A DNA stretch of 64,000 nt from Mariluticola halotolerans (GTDB taxonomy: Bacteria; Pseudomonadota; Alphaproteobacteria; Rhizobiales; Devosiaceae), in assembly GCF_021611515.1 (NCBI RefSeq), contig NZ_CP090960.1:372001-436000 (forward strand). Direction: 5' to 3'. The notes under the pieces are model-generated. The model was not told the DNA's origin and did no database searches. It saw nothing but the letters and a program-made list of their open reading frames with translations. The first letter of the stretch is position 1, and every line of letters starts with the position of its first letter. Both the position numbers and the translations under genes were made by a program. Positions 1 to 8,008 of this stretch are shown piece by piece.

Positions 1-1568
1 GTTTCCGCTGCCGCATCTGCCGGATCGCTGAGGATGCGGATCCATCTGACCGCCCCGTTGGCGGTCTCAACAAGGTTGGCAATCTCAAAGTCGAAGGCGC
101 GCTCTGCCCTGGTTCTTGCCGCATGGAACAACCAGGTCGGGCGGGTGCGACGGGTGCGGTTGCCTTCATAGACGAGATGCCGCAACATTGAGAGCAGCGG
201 GGTAATGCCGATACCCGCCGCCAGCATAACGGCCGGTCGCGTTTCACTTGCATCGATTGAGAAGGCGCCGCTGGGGCCACGTGCGTCAATAGTGGCGCCG
301 CGTTGTATCGCGTGGTGAAGGTGCGTTGATAGCAAGCCTTCCCGTTTGACGCTGATGCGCAGGAAATCGTCGGATGGGGCCGTGGACAAGGTGTAGTTGC
401 GTATGATGGGGTGAGTGTTGCCCGGCAAGGTCAAACGGATTGCTAAATGCTGTCCCGCGGCGTGGGGTGGCTTTCCCATGCCGTCGGTTGGATAGAGATG
501 AAATGAGCGTATTGTGGTGCTTTCATCTACAATGTCTTCAACTCGATAGGTTCTCCAGGTTGCCGCCATCGATCTTGCTGAGAGCCGTTGTTCGCTTTCC
601 TCCCAGCTACCCGTCAGAAAAACATGGGGCGACCATGGTTTGTTTTGCATCCGCCAACGCAATGGTACCCCATCCGGGCGGCGAATGATTTTACGCGGCT
701 TGAATGTCCAAAGGCGTTCGGCACCCTGAAATGTCTTTATTTCCTCAGAATCAAGAATGACCTTTGCCTCACCGGTGAGCTGGAGGAGTTCCCCTGAGGT
801 GAAATCGATGAACACCAAACCAGCATGTCCGTTAATCGCGATGTTTCCCAGCGTGTTAAAAAACAGATTGCCCGCGAAATCAGGCACTGTAAGCGTGTTA
901 TCCTGATTTAGCCGCACAAAGCCGGATTTTCCGCCGCGATGAGATACGTCTACCTGTCTTCCAGTGCCGGGTGTGTCGATATATGTGGCAACGAAAAAGG
1001 TGTCCGCGTTGCGGATCACATCCTTTGCCCTTTTATCAAGATCCACGAGTGCCTCTGCCGGGGTGGTTGTGTTTATCTCGGGCTCACGTACGAACTCATA
1101 GTCACGCAACTGAATGTATTGCGGACAATTGCCATAGGCCTGGCGGACCGTGACATCAAACCGATCCGGCGCGTGGCGCCTGATTGTGCCGTTCAGACGA
1201 TTGCGGCGGCGCGTATGCAGTTCAATCCCGAGCATGGCGACTGCATCACCGTCGCCCAGACCACTGTCGGCAGGGTCCTGCGCGTCGCGATCAATTCTGG
1301 CACTGAGCGTGTGAGCGTCGGGGGCGGAGAGAAAGCCGGGATGGCCAGTCTTTAGCGTTGCCCATACATCGCCGTGTTTGTCGACAGCACCGACTGCCAC
1401 GAATGGTAACAAAGGATAGAACAGGCGGTGTTGTTCGGTCAGGTAGTCGCGCAAAACACGCCGGCCAACGCCATCCATTTGTTCGGCCACGCCAGCGCTT
1501 TGTTGTAGCGCCAACTCACCCGCGTGCCATGGCGTGTTGTCAGGGACATGTTCTGATTTCAGCGTCAT
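1..1568 (-). CDS. Pyridoxamine 5'-phosphate oxidase-like / FAD-NAD(P) oxidoreductase fusion (partial)
   Basis: The frame is open from an ATG at 1568 to the window edge, so the C-terminus is missing (about 522 residues visible). The N-terminal ~310 residues resemble the flavin-binding split-barrel (PNPOx-like) fold found fused to reductases. From about residue 335 a ferredoxin-NADP reductase module follows. It has the FAD motif RNYTLS near residue 390 and the nucleotide-binding stretch AAGIGITPLLSML near residue 450. In this family a plant-type 2Fe-2S domain usually follows, but that part would lie outside the window. It starts 16 bp after the GST gene on the same strand, so the two are probably co-transcribed and controlled by the divergent LysR gene. 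The likely role is electron transfer or flavin-dependent detoxification in the cytoplasm; the substrate is unknown. Confidence 0.8.
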   Translation of the reverse strand, partial: MTLKSEHVPDNTPWHAGELALQQSAGVAEQMDGVGRRVLRDYLTEQHRLFYPLLPFVAVGAVDKHGDVWATLKTGHPGFLSAPDAHTLSARIDRDAQDPADSGLGDGDAVAMLGIELHTRRRNRLNGTIRRHAPDRFDVTVRQAYGNCPQYIQLRDYEFVREPEINTTTPAEALVDLDKRAKDVIRNADTFFVATYIDTPGTGRQVDVSHRGGKSGFVRLNQDNTLTVPDFAGNLFFNTLGNIAINGHAGLVFIDFTSGELLQLTGEAKVILDSEEIKTFQGAERLWTFKPRKIIRRPDGVPLRWRMQNKPWSPHVFLTGSWEESEQRLSARSMAATWRTYRVEDIVDESTTIRSFHLYPTDGMGKPPHAAGQHLAIRLTLPGNTHPIIRNYTLSTAPSDDFLRISVKREGLLSTHLHHAIQRGATIDARGPSGAFSIDASETRPAVMLAAGIGITPLLSMLRHLVYEGNRTRRTRPTWLFHAARTRAERAFDFEIANLVETANGAVRWIRILSDPADAAAE

Positions 1569-1584
1569 ATGTTCCGCCCCATGA

Positions 1585-2202
1585 TCAAGAGGGGTCCGTA
1601 AGGCCGATCCCGGTTTTAGGGAACGCCACGAACCCGCCCAGGGCTTCAACACGTTTTAGCCATGCCGTCACATTGTCGTATCTGAAGCGGTCAATATTGC
1701 CCTCGGGTGCACGCGCAATATAGCTGTAAAGCGCAACATCAGCGATCGTGGGGTGATCTGAAGCAATCCATTTCCGGTTCTTGAGTTCGGTGTCGATTAT
1801 CTCAAGGACATGATGCGCTCTGGCGATAACTTCCTGCGCGTTAAATGGCTTGTTGAATACGGTGAGCAGCCGGGCTGCGCATACGCCATATGCAATCTCG
1901 CCAGAAGCGACGGAAAGCCAGCGCTGCACCCGCGCTGCGCCCAGCGCGTCCTCGGGGAGCCAATCGGTATTTCCGGCCTTTTTGGCCAAGTAGATTAGGA
2001 TGGCCGTTGAATCGGTGATGATTACGCCGTCATCCTCGAGCACTGGCACCTCGCCAAAAGGGTTTATCGCGAGAAATTCCGGGGTCCTGTGGGCCCCATT
2101 GGCGAGATCCATTTGGACGATTTCGACATTTGCGCCGATCAGGGAGGCAAACAGACGCGCCCGATGCGCATGCCCTGAAAGCTCGAAGTCATAAAGCTTC
2201 AT
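1585..2202 (-). CDS. Glutathione S-transferase family protein
   Basis: This encodes 205 residues with the classic two-domain GST layout. The N-terminal thioredoxin-like domain begins [17 protein letters not shown], with the cis-proline region [11 protein letters not shown] and the glutathione gamma-glutamyl contact DSTAIL. An all-helical C-terminal domain with the conserved [12 protein letters not shown] core follows. An upstream in-frame start would add ten residues, but the ATG at 2202 has a well-placed GGAGA and matches the family N-terminus, so it was chosen. The role is glutathione conjugation or glutathione-dependent isomerisation or reduction in the cytosol. It leads a minus-strand pair with the flavin oxidoreductase, and a LysR gene is divergent. 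Confidence 0.9.
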   Translation of the reverse strand: MKLYDFELSGHAHRARLFASLIGANVEIVQMDLANGAHRTPEFLAINPFGEVPVLEDDGVIITDSTAILIYLAKKAGNTDWLPEDALGAARVQRWLSVASGEIAYGVCAARLLTVFNKPFNAQEVIARAHHVLEIIDTELKNRKWIASDHPTIADVALYSYIARAPEGNIDRFRYDNVTAWLKRVEALGGFVAFPKTGIGLTDPS

Positions 2203-2280
2203 AGCGATCTCCGTTTTGAAAGTTCTCCCCATATTGATTGTTTTATATAAGAATTAGAATGCTGGTATTTATAAATAGAA

Positions 2281-2299
2281 TATTTCATATTATGAAATA
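2281..2299. promoter_or_regulatory. Perfect inverted repeat in the GST/LysR divergent promoter
   Basis: Two 9-bp arms, TATTTCATA and TATGAAATA, are separated by one base and sit in the AT-rich gap between the divergent GST and LysR genes, just upstream of the LysR start codon. LysR-type regulators bind dyads with T-N11-A character at such positions, so this is a plausible autoregulatory site. Binding is inferred. Confidence 0.55.
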
Positions 2300-2312
2300 A
2301 TGTGAGGTGGAG

Positions 2313-3212
2313 ATGGATAAGCTGCATTGTATGGCAGTAGTGGTGAAGGTTGCGGAGGTTGGCAGCTTTACGGCTGCTGCCCGTCTATTGAACATCAGTC
2401 CGCCCAAGGCAACGCGGGCCGTGGCTTTTCTTGAGGCGGCGGTTGGTGCCAAGTTGTTTTTGCGGTCGACCCGTGCTGTGAAACTGACGGAAGCCGGGCG
2501 GCTTTATGTCGAGGATTGCCGTCGTATTCTCGCCGACATGGAGGAGGCGGAAGCCGCGGTAAACGGATCTTATGCGCAGCCGGTTGGCACCTTGACGGTT
2601 ACGGCGCCGGTTATGTTCGGCAACATTTTTGTGATGCCAGTTCTTGTTGAATTTTTAGAACGATACCCTGCCGTTCAGGGGCGTGCGTTGTTGTTCGATC
2701 GTGTTGCCAATCTGGTCGAAGAAGGTGTTGATGTTGGCGTGCGTATCGGGCATTTGCCGGATTCCGGGATTAACGCCATCAAGGTGGGCGCCGTCAGAAG
2801 AGTCATTTGCGGCGCGCCTTCCTATTTCGAAAGGAATGGTATTCCTTTGGATACTAAAGCTCTTTCTGACCACTCGGTTATCGCGACGACCGGCTCGTCA
2901 GCGCCGATTAAATGGCGGTTTGGTGGCGCGAACAGGGACATGACCGGATTTCATCCCCGGTTATATTGCAACAATGTAGAGGCGTCGTTGTCTGCGGCGG
3001 TCAGCGGATGGGGGCTTGCCCAGGCGCTCTCCTATCAGGTGGCCAAGCCTTGTGCTGAAGGGGTTTTGAAGATTGTCCTCGAAGAGTTTGAGGACGAGCC
3101 CATGCCGATTCACGTTATTCACCCCGAAGGCCGATACGCATCAGCCAAAACGCGGGCGTTTGTGGATATGCTGGTCAGCAAACTACGCACGGCTGCACCG
3201 TTTGACGGATAA
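2313..3212 (+). CDS. LysR family transcriptional regulator
   Basis: This is about 299 residues, normal for LysR regulators. The N-terminal winged helix-turn-helix (MDKLHCMAVVVKVAEVGSFT, then SPPKATRAVAFLEAAVGAKL) is followed by a periplasmic-binding-protein-like effector domain from about residue 90. The ATG at 2313 is preceded by GAGG at normal spacing; a GTG two codons upstream is less likely. It is divergent from the GST-oxidoreductase operon and probably controls it, acting through the palindrome at 2281-2299. The closest described relatives are short-chain regulators next to GST or quinone-reductase genes. The effector is unknown. Confidence 0.9.
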   Translation: MDKLHCMAVVVKVAEVGSFTAAARLLNISPPKATRAVAFLEAAVGAKLFLRSTRAVKLTEAGRLYVEDCRRILADMEEAEAAVNGSYAQPVGTLTVTAPVMFGNIFVMPVLVEFLERYPAVQGRALLFDRVANLVEEGVDVGVRIGHLPDSGINAIKVGAVRRVICGAPSYFERNGIPLDTKALSDHSVIATTGSSAPIKWRFGGANRDMTGFHPRLYCNNVEASLSAAVSGWGLAQALSYQVAKPCAEGVLKIVLEEFEDEPMPIHVIHPEGRYASAKTRAFVDMLVSKLRTAAPFDG

Positions 3213-3229
3213 ACACGGGCAGTCTGGGC

Positions 3230-3252
3230 AATAGGGCGGGACCGCCCGTCTG
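3230..3252. terminator. GC-rich hairpin between convergent LysR and dctM
   Basis: GGGCGG-GA-CCGCCC forms a short stem in the 116-bp gap between the convergent LysR and TRAP genes. There is no clean T-run, so a role in termination is only suggested. Confidence 0.3.
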
Positions 3253-3328
3253 TTATCGAGCCAGTTTCCCGTATTTGTCCGTGCGGTATGCAAAACCGTG
3301 CCCCGAAAATTCCTGCTATTGTTTAAAA

Positions 3329-4624
3329 TCACTGCATGGTTTGAGGCAGATATAGGACGATTGCCGGAAAGGCGATGAGCAGGATCAGGCGCAACACGTC
3401 GGTGGCCACGAACGGCAGGACGCCGCGGAAAATCGTGACCAGGTTCACGTGTCGTGCAATTGAGTTGATGACGAACACGTTCATGCCAACAGGGGGGGTG
3501 ATCATGCCGAGTTCAACCGTCATGACGATGATGATGCCAAACCAGATCGGGTCGAAGCCAAGCATTGTGATCACCGGATAGACAATTGGCACCATCAGGA
3601 TGATCATCGCCATGGCGTCAAGGAAACATCCCATGATTACAAACAGCACCATTATAAGCGCCAACGTGCCGTAGGCCCCCAGGCCAAGATCCACCATGAA
3701 AAAGGTGAGTTTCTGGGGTGTCTGGGTAATGGCCAGGAAATAGCCGAACAAGATTGCGCCGATAAGAATGGTGTAGACGGCGACCGACGTCCGCAACGCT
3801 TCGACGAGGCAATCGAGTAAAGAGCTTAAATTCAACCGGCGCCGTACCAGCCCAATCAAGGCTGTCATCACAGCACCCACGGCCGCGGCTTCAGTGGCGG
3901 TTGCCAAACCCAAATAGATTGAAACGATAACTGCCAGGAACAGGATGGACACCGCCCAGACGTCGCGCAAGGCGCTGATCGCTTTGGCCAGACTGAAGGG
4001 CTCTCCCGCGGGTAGATGCCGCCCATACCAGAACCGGACCGTTGCCAGGTACATCACTACTGCCAGAAGACCGGGGAGAACGCCGGCGATAAACAAGGTG
4101 CCAATGTCTTGTTCGGTTATGTATCCATAGACCGCCAGAACCACTGACGGCGGGATGAGGATGCCCAGTGTGCCGCCTGCAGCGATAACGCCGGTGGCAA
4201 TATCGTCACCATAGCCGGCGCGCTTCATTTCTGGATAGGCAATATTTGTCATGGTCGCTGCAGTTGCGACTGATGAGCCGCAGATGGCGGCAAATCCGGC
4301 ACAGGCCCCGACCGTTGCCATGCCCAGACCGCCGCGCATGGAGCCCATCGTCGCATTCGCGGCGCGGAACATTTCGCGGCTCATGCCTGAGCGCGTAGCG
4401 AGGACACCCATCAGGATGAAGAACGGGATGAGGGTAAGGTTGAAATCCGTGAGGGTGCGCAGGGGCGATGTTGCCAGAAGGTTAAACGCAGGCGCCCAGC
4501 CGACGATCATGCCAAAGCCACCAACACCGACGACACCCATCGCTATGCCGATGGGCACGCGCACCAGCATAAGTGCAAACAGTATGACAAACCCACCGAT
4601 CGCAACAAAATCGTTCGCGCTCAT
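3329..4624 (-). CDS. TRAP transporter large permease subunit (DctM family)
   Basis: This is a 431-residue, highly hydrophobic protein with about 12 predicted membrane spans and DctM-family signatures: an early VPIGIAMG segment, GILIPPSVVLAVYG near residue 155 and the final PPVGMNVFVINSIA block. It forms the transport channel of a sodium-driven TRAP system with DctQ and the periplasmic DctP. Its start overlaps the dctQ stop by four bases (ATGA), indicating translational coupling. It is the last gene of the operon that begins with the acyl-CoA ligase, so the imported substrate is probably a carboxylate that is then CoA-activated. Confidence 0.93.
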   Translation of the reverse strand: MSANDFVAIGGFVILFALMLVRVPIGIAMGVVGVGGFGMIVGWAPAFNLLATSPLRTLTDFNLTLIPFFILMGVLATRSGMSREMFRAANATMGSMRGGLGMATVGACAGFAAICGSSVATAATMTNIAYPEMKRAGYGDDIATGVIAAGGTLGILIPPSVVLAVYGYITEQDIGTLFIAGVLPGLLAVVMYLATVRFWYGRHLPAGEPFSLAKAISALRDVWAVSILFLAVIVSIYLGLATATEAAAVGAVMTALIGLVRRRLNLSSLLDCLVEALRTSVAVYTILIGAILFGYFLAITQTPQKLTFFMVDLGLGAYGTLALIMVLFVIMGCFLDAMAMIILMVPIVYPVITMLGFDPIWFGIIIVMTVELGMITPPVGMNVFVINSIARHVNLVTIFRGVLPFVATDVLRLILLIAFPAIVLYLPQTMQ

Positions 4625-5154
4625 TCTTTGTTTCCTTGGACTTCGTGCGATTCCAGGCCTTCAGCATGAACGACAACACGCCACAAGCGGATGACGGTGG
4701 TAACCAGTGCCATGATCAGTCCAAGAACGATGGCAGCGAGAAAAGGCCAGTGCGGGATGCGCAAGTCCATGGTTAGTTCGCCGCCATAAAGTTGCGACAA
4801 TGCACGGCCTCCAACTTTCCAGGCCAGCGCGGCGGTGAAAATGAGAAGGACGAGCCAGGCGAAGGCGTTTGTCCATCTTTGCAATTGCCGTGGCAGGGCC
4901 TCGGTCAAAAGGTCCACCTTAATATGGCTGCCGCGAAATCCAATTGAGGCAAAGCCCCAGATGACGGCGACCGCAAGGGTCAGCCGAGAAATATCAAAGG
5001 CGTCCGGGACGGGGCGCGCGAGCAAATATCGGCCAATGGCTGAAAAAAATATCAACAATGTTACAAGTCCCAGCATGATCGCAGCGACGCGCTCTACGAG
5101 CAGAATGATCCGTTCGGTGGGCCGTTCTTTTGGGTTTGGCGAAGGGATAACCAT
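4621..5154 (-). CDS. TRAP transporter small permease subunit (DctQ family)
   Basis: This encodes 177 residues with four hydrophobic helices (around 25-47, 60-78, 100-120 and 140-160), as expected for DctQ. A start 12 codons upstream (5190) is open, but it would lie inside the 3' arm of the intercistronic hairpin. The ATG at 5154 has a GGAG nine bases away, so it was preferred. DctQ joins the large permease and is needed for transport. It sits between dctP and dctM. Confidence 0.88.
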   Translation of the reverse strand: MVIPSPNPKERPTERIILLVERVAAIMLGLVTLLIFFSAIGRYLLARPVPDAFDISRLTLAVAVIWGFASIGFRGSHIKVDLLTEALPRQLQRWTNAFAWLVLLIFTAALAWKVGGRALSQLYGGELTMDLRIPHWPFLAAIVLGLIMALVTTVIRLWRVVVHAEGLESHEVQGNKE

Positions 5155-5178
5155 CAGCGCGCACTCCAATTGGGTGGG

Positions 5179-5210
5179 GGGAAGAGGCATGACGGTGCAT
5201 GCCTCTTCCC
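5179..5210 (-). other. Intercistronic stem-loop between dctP and dctQ
   Basis: Perfect 12-bp arms (GGGAAGAGGCAT and ATGCCTCTTCCC) enclose an 8-base loop. On the transcribed strand the hairpin lies just after the dctP stop and is followed by C-rich sequence, not a T-run. It looks like an RNA-stabilising or partial-attenuation hairpin that would give more binding protein than permease, rather than a full terminator. Confidence 0.65.
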
Positions 5211-5227
5211 AAGCTCGTCAAACGCAA

Positions 5228-6241
5228 TCAGTATTTGGCGTCGTTTGCTTCCAGGGCAGCGCGATAGCCGCTCAGTACGGCTTCAGGATCAACGCCCGCT
5301 GCTGCGGCATCCTTTTTCCAGGCTTCTAGAACCGGCTTGGCAGATTCGACCCAAAGGGCGGTTTCTTCTTCTGTTGGCGTGTAGACTTCATGCTCAGGAC
5401 TGTCGATCATTTCTTGACGAACGCCGTTGTCATATTCAGCCCAGCCCTCGGAGAAGGTTTTAGACCATTCTGGTGTGCAATGGGCATCGATCACCTTTTT
5501 CTGGTCGGCAGAAAGGCTGTCATAGCTGTCCTTGTGGAGCAAAAGCACCTGCGCTGAAAGGTAGAGCGGCAGGTCGTTGTGAAACGTGGTGACTTCGGCC
5601 AGATTGAATATTTTCATGGCTTCGTAGGGAATGGTCACGGCATCAGCAATGCCACGCGCAATGGCTTCACGCGCTTCTGGCGAGGGCACCTGCACCGACG
5701 ATCCGCCAAGTGAAGCAACATACCGTGCCATTGTTGCGTGGGCTGGGCGGACATTCTTGCCTTTCACGTCAGCTGGCACCTTGATCGGCACATTGGCATG
5801 GAACCTGCCGGGTTCATGGGGATTGACCAGACAAAAATGGACGTCGCCCATTTCCTTGTCTGCGTATTTCCCCTGATACCATTCGTGAATAGCTTTCGCG
5901 CCCCTTGTTCCTGAGTTGGCCTCAAACGGCACGCCGGTAAGCTCGAAGATCGGGAAACGGCCGGCATTGTAGCCAGGGTTCACATAGCCGACGTCGGCAA
6001 TGCCGTCGCGGGTCAGGTCGTAGTGATCCGGCGCCGAGCCAAGCTGCTGAGCCGGGAAAATCTCGAACTTGATTGTACCGTTCGAGGCTTTGGTGATTGA
6101 TTCAGTCCACGGGGCGATGCCGGTGAGCGACACCGCGTGCTGCGGGGGCAGCCAGTGGGCCAGCCGGAAAGTGACTTCTTGCGCCTGTGCAGAAAATCCG
6201 GTCGCCATTAATGCGCAGGATATCAAAAGTAGCTTCTTCAT
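5228..6241 (-). CDS. TRAP transporter substrate-binding protein (DctP family)
   Basis: This encodes 337 residues starting MKKLLLISCALMATGFSAQA, a Sec signal peptide with cleavage probably after AQA. The mature protein has DctP features: the early LAHWLPPQHA segment, a GIADVGY motif near residue 80, and the central VRPAH/GGSSVQV region that holds the ligand-contacting arginine in this family. An open extension of 65 codons upstream was rejected because the signal peptide and a strong GGGAGGAA ribosome site both fix the start at 6241. It is the periplasmic receptor of the operon's TRAP system. Its gene follows the SDR by about 40 bp. The substrate is inferred to be a carboxylate. Confidence 0.93.
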   Translation of the reverse strand: MKKLLLISCALMATGFSAQAQEVTFRLAHWLPPQHAVSLTGIAPWTESITKASNGTIKFEIFPAQQLGSAPDHYDLTRDGIADVGYVNPGYNAGRFPIFELTGVPFEANSGTRGAKAIHEWYQGKYADKEMGDVHFCLVNPHEPGRFHANVPIKVPADVKGKNVRPAHATMARYVASLGGSSVQVPSPEAREAIARGIADAVTIPYEAMKIFNLAEVTTFHNDLPLYLSAQVLLLHKDSYDSLSADQKKVIDAHCTPEWSKTFSEGWAEYDNGVRQEMIDSPEHEVYTPTEEETALWVESAKPVLEAWKKDAAAAGVDPEAVLSGYRAALEANDAKY

Positions 6242-6281
6242 ATTCGTTTCCTCCCATTTACGCTCTCCTCGTCGAGAGCAA

Positions 6282-7193
6282 TCAGTTAAAGTCGATTCCA
6301 ATGCTCTGCCGGGCGTCAGCGAGTGGCCCCTCCAGCGCCTGAGTAAGTGCGTTAAGGCTCCATCCTCCCTGATGGAGCTCAAATGCCGCTTCTGCCGGAT
6401 GGCTCCATATCGAAAGCCGATCCCCGCCGATGCCAATACATTGTCCGGTCAATGCCGATGACCGTTCAGAGGCGAGATAAACGAAGAGCGGGGCCACATC
6501 ATCAGGATCGCCGAGGCCAAAATCTTGCCGGATGTTGTTGGGCAACGGTTCGCCGCGGGCGACAATATCGGCAAGATGTGCGAAGGCAGGTATGGTGTTG
6601 GTCATGGCGGTCATTGCACTTGGAACAATGGCATTTACAGTGACATTGGCTTTGGCCAGTTCAAGTGCCCAAGTGCGCGCAAGAGCTGCGATACCTGCCT
6701 TGGCTGCGGCATACGATGTTTGACCCAGATTGCCGCGCTGGCCGGCAATTGAGGAGACAAGGATAAGCCGTCCGCCTTCTCCAGATTGCCTGAAATGACG
6801 CGCAGCTGCGCGGCCGCAGGCAAAGGTGCCACGCAAATGGGTGTGGATGACTGCGTCGAAATCTTCGTCGGACAGGTTCCACACCATCCGGTCGCGCAGA
6901 ATACCTGCATTGCAGGCCATCACATCCAGTCTGCCGAATTTGTTCAAAGCGGCTGCAATGCATTTGTCGGCAGCTTCGGCTGTGCCAATCGCGGCCACAC
7001 ACGGGGTTGCACGGCCGCCGCTTGCCCGAATTTCGTCAACGACGGTTTCTGCCGCATCGGGATCCCTGTCGTTGACCACGATCGCACCGCCGGCCCGCGC
7101 CATGGCATGGGCTGCCGCGCGGCCGATGCCGCGTCCCGCCCCAGTGATCACGATGACACGATCCTTGAGCTCAATTTGTTCATTGCCTGTCAT
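6282..7193 (-). CDS. Short-chain dehydrogenase/reductase (hydroxyacyl-CoA dehydrogenase type)
   Basis: This is 303 residues. The Rossmann motif TGAGRGIG is at residues 17-24, the structural NAG is at CNAGIL, and the catalytic Ser and Tyr-x3-Lys lie in SSIAG and SYAAAKAG. The acidic residue after the second beta strand (VVNDRD) suggests NAD rather than NADP. A roughly 50-residue tail beyond the usual SDR length (WSHPAEAAFELHQGGW) resembles the multifunctional 17-beta-HSD / peroxisomal hydroxyacyl-CoA dehydrogenase subgroup. The start overlaps the stop of the hydratase gene (ATGA). It probably oxidises the 3-hydroxyacyl-CoA made by the neighbouring hydratase. Confidence 0.9.
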   Translation of the reverse strand: MTGNEQIELKDRVIVITGAGRGIGRAAAHAMARAGGAIVVNDRDPDAAETVVDEIRASGGRATPCVAAIGTAEAADKCIAAALNKFGRLDVMACNAGILRDRMVWNLSDEDFDAVIHTHLRGTFACGRAAARHFRQSGEGGRLILVSSIAGQRGNLGQTSYAAAKAGIAALARTWALELAKANVTVNAIVPSAMTAMTNTIPAFAHLADIVARGEPLPNNIRQDFGLGDPDDVAPLFVYLASERSSALTGQCIGIGGDRLSIWSHPAEAAFELHQGGWSLNALTQALEGPLADARQSIGIDFN

Positions 7194-8008
7194 CGACCAA
7201 TGAACCTCGCGTCACGTTTTTCCATAAAGGCCCGAGGGCCTTCACGCGCGTCTTGAGAATTGAGCACGACCTCTTTTGCCTCATCCTCAAACGCAAACCC
7301 CTCTTTGAGATTGCTGCCTGAGGCACGCCTGACGGTTCTCTTGATTTGCTGAACTGCGATCGGGCCGTTGGCGGCAATTTTTTCTGCGATCCCGAGAGCT
7401 GTGGGCAGCACGAGGTCGGCAGCAACCACATGATTGACCAAGCCGGCTGAAAGCGCTCGCGTGGCGTCGATCTGTTCGCCGGTCAACAGGAGTTCCATGG
7501 CGATGGCATGGGGCATCTGGCGTGGCAGGCGCACCAATGATCCTGCAAAAGGAATGAGTCCTCGTTTCACCTCAGGCAGGCCGAACACAGCGGTGTCGGA
7601 AGCAACACGGATGTCCGTGGCGAGCATAGTCTCCATGCCGCCGGCGAGGCAGGGACCATTAATGGCGCCGACAATCGGTTTATCGATCTCGACATTCCGT
7701 AGGGCGGAGCGGTCCATGATCCCCTGATCGCTGACCACGCGACGATCCCATTCGTCTTGCGGCTGCCGGGCGCCCGTCAGGAGAGGCAATGTCAAAGCCA
7801 GGTCACCGCCTGAGCAGAACGCCTTGTCTCCCTGGCCTGTCAGAACCAGCACGCGCAGATCATTGTCCTTTTGGAAGGCGTCAAATGCATCCGCAAGGCG
7901 GCATGCCATTTCGGGACTGATAGCGTTACGGGACTGTGGCCGGTTCAGGGTCAGCAAGAGGACGTGGCCTCGGCGTTCCTCCAACAGATGCGGGGCTTCG
8001 GTCGTCAT
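7190..8008 (-). CDS. Enoyl-CoA hydratase/isomerase family protein
   Basis: This encodes 272 residues of the crotonase fold: the oxyanion-hole segment CSGGDL, then CLAGGMETMLATDIRVAS carrying the first acid (GME), and FGLPEVKRGLIP carrying the second (PEV). Both catalytic glutamates of hydratases are present, favouring hydratase over isomerase activity. The start at 8008 has GGAAG upstream and overlaps the ligase stop by four bases; a 48-codon upstream extension was rejected as it lies inside the ligase gene. It is co-translated with the ligase and SDR, and probably hydrates an unsaturated acyl- or arylpropenoyl-CoA. Confidence 0.9.
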   Translation of the reverse strand: MTTEAPHLLEERRGHVLLLTLNRPQSRNAISPEMACRLADAFDAFQKDNDLRVLVLTGQGDKAFCSGGDLALTLPLLTGARQPQDEWDRRVVSDQGIMDRSALRNVEIDKPIVGAINGPCLAGGMETMLATDIRVASDTAVFGLPEVKRGLIPFAGSLVRLPRQMPHAIAMELLLTGEQIDATRALSAGLVNHVVAADLVLPTALGIAEKIAANGPIAVQQIKRTVRRASGSNLKEGFAFEDEAKEVVLNSQDAREGPRAFMEKRDARFIGR

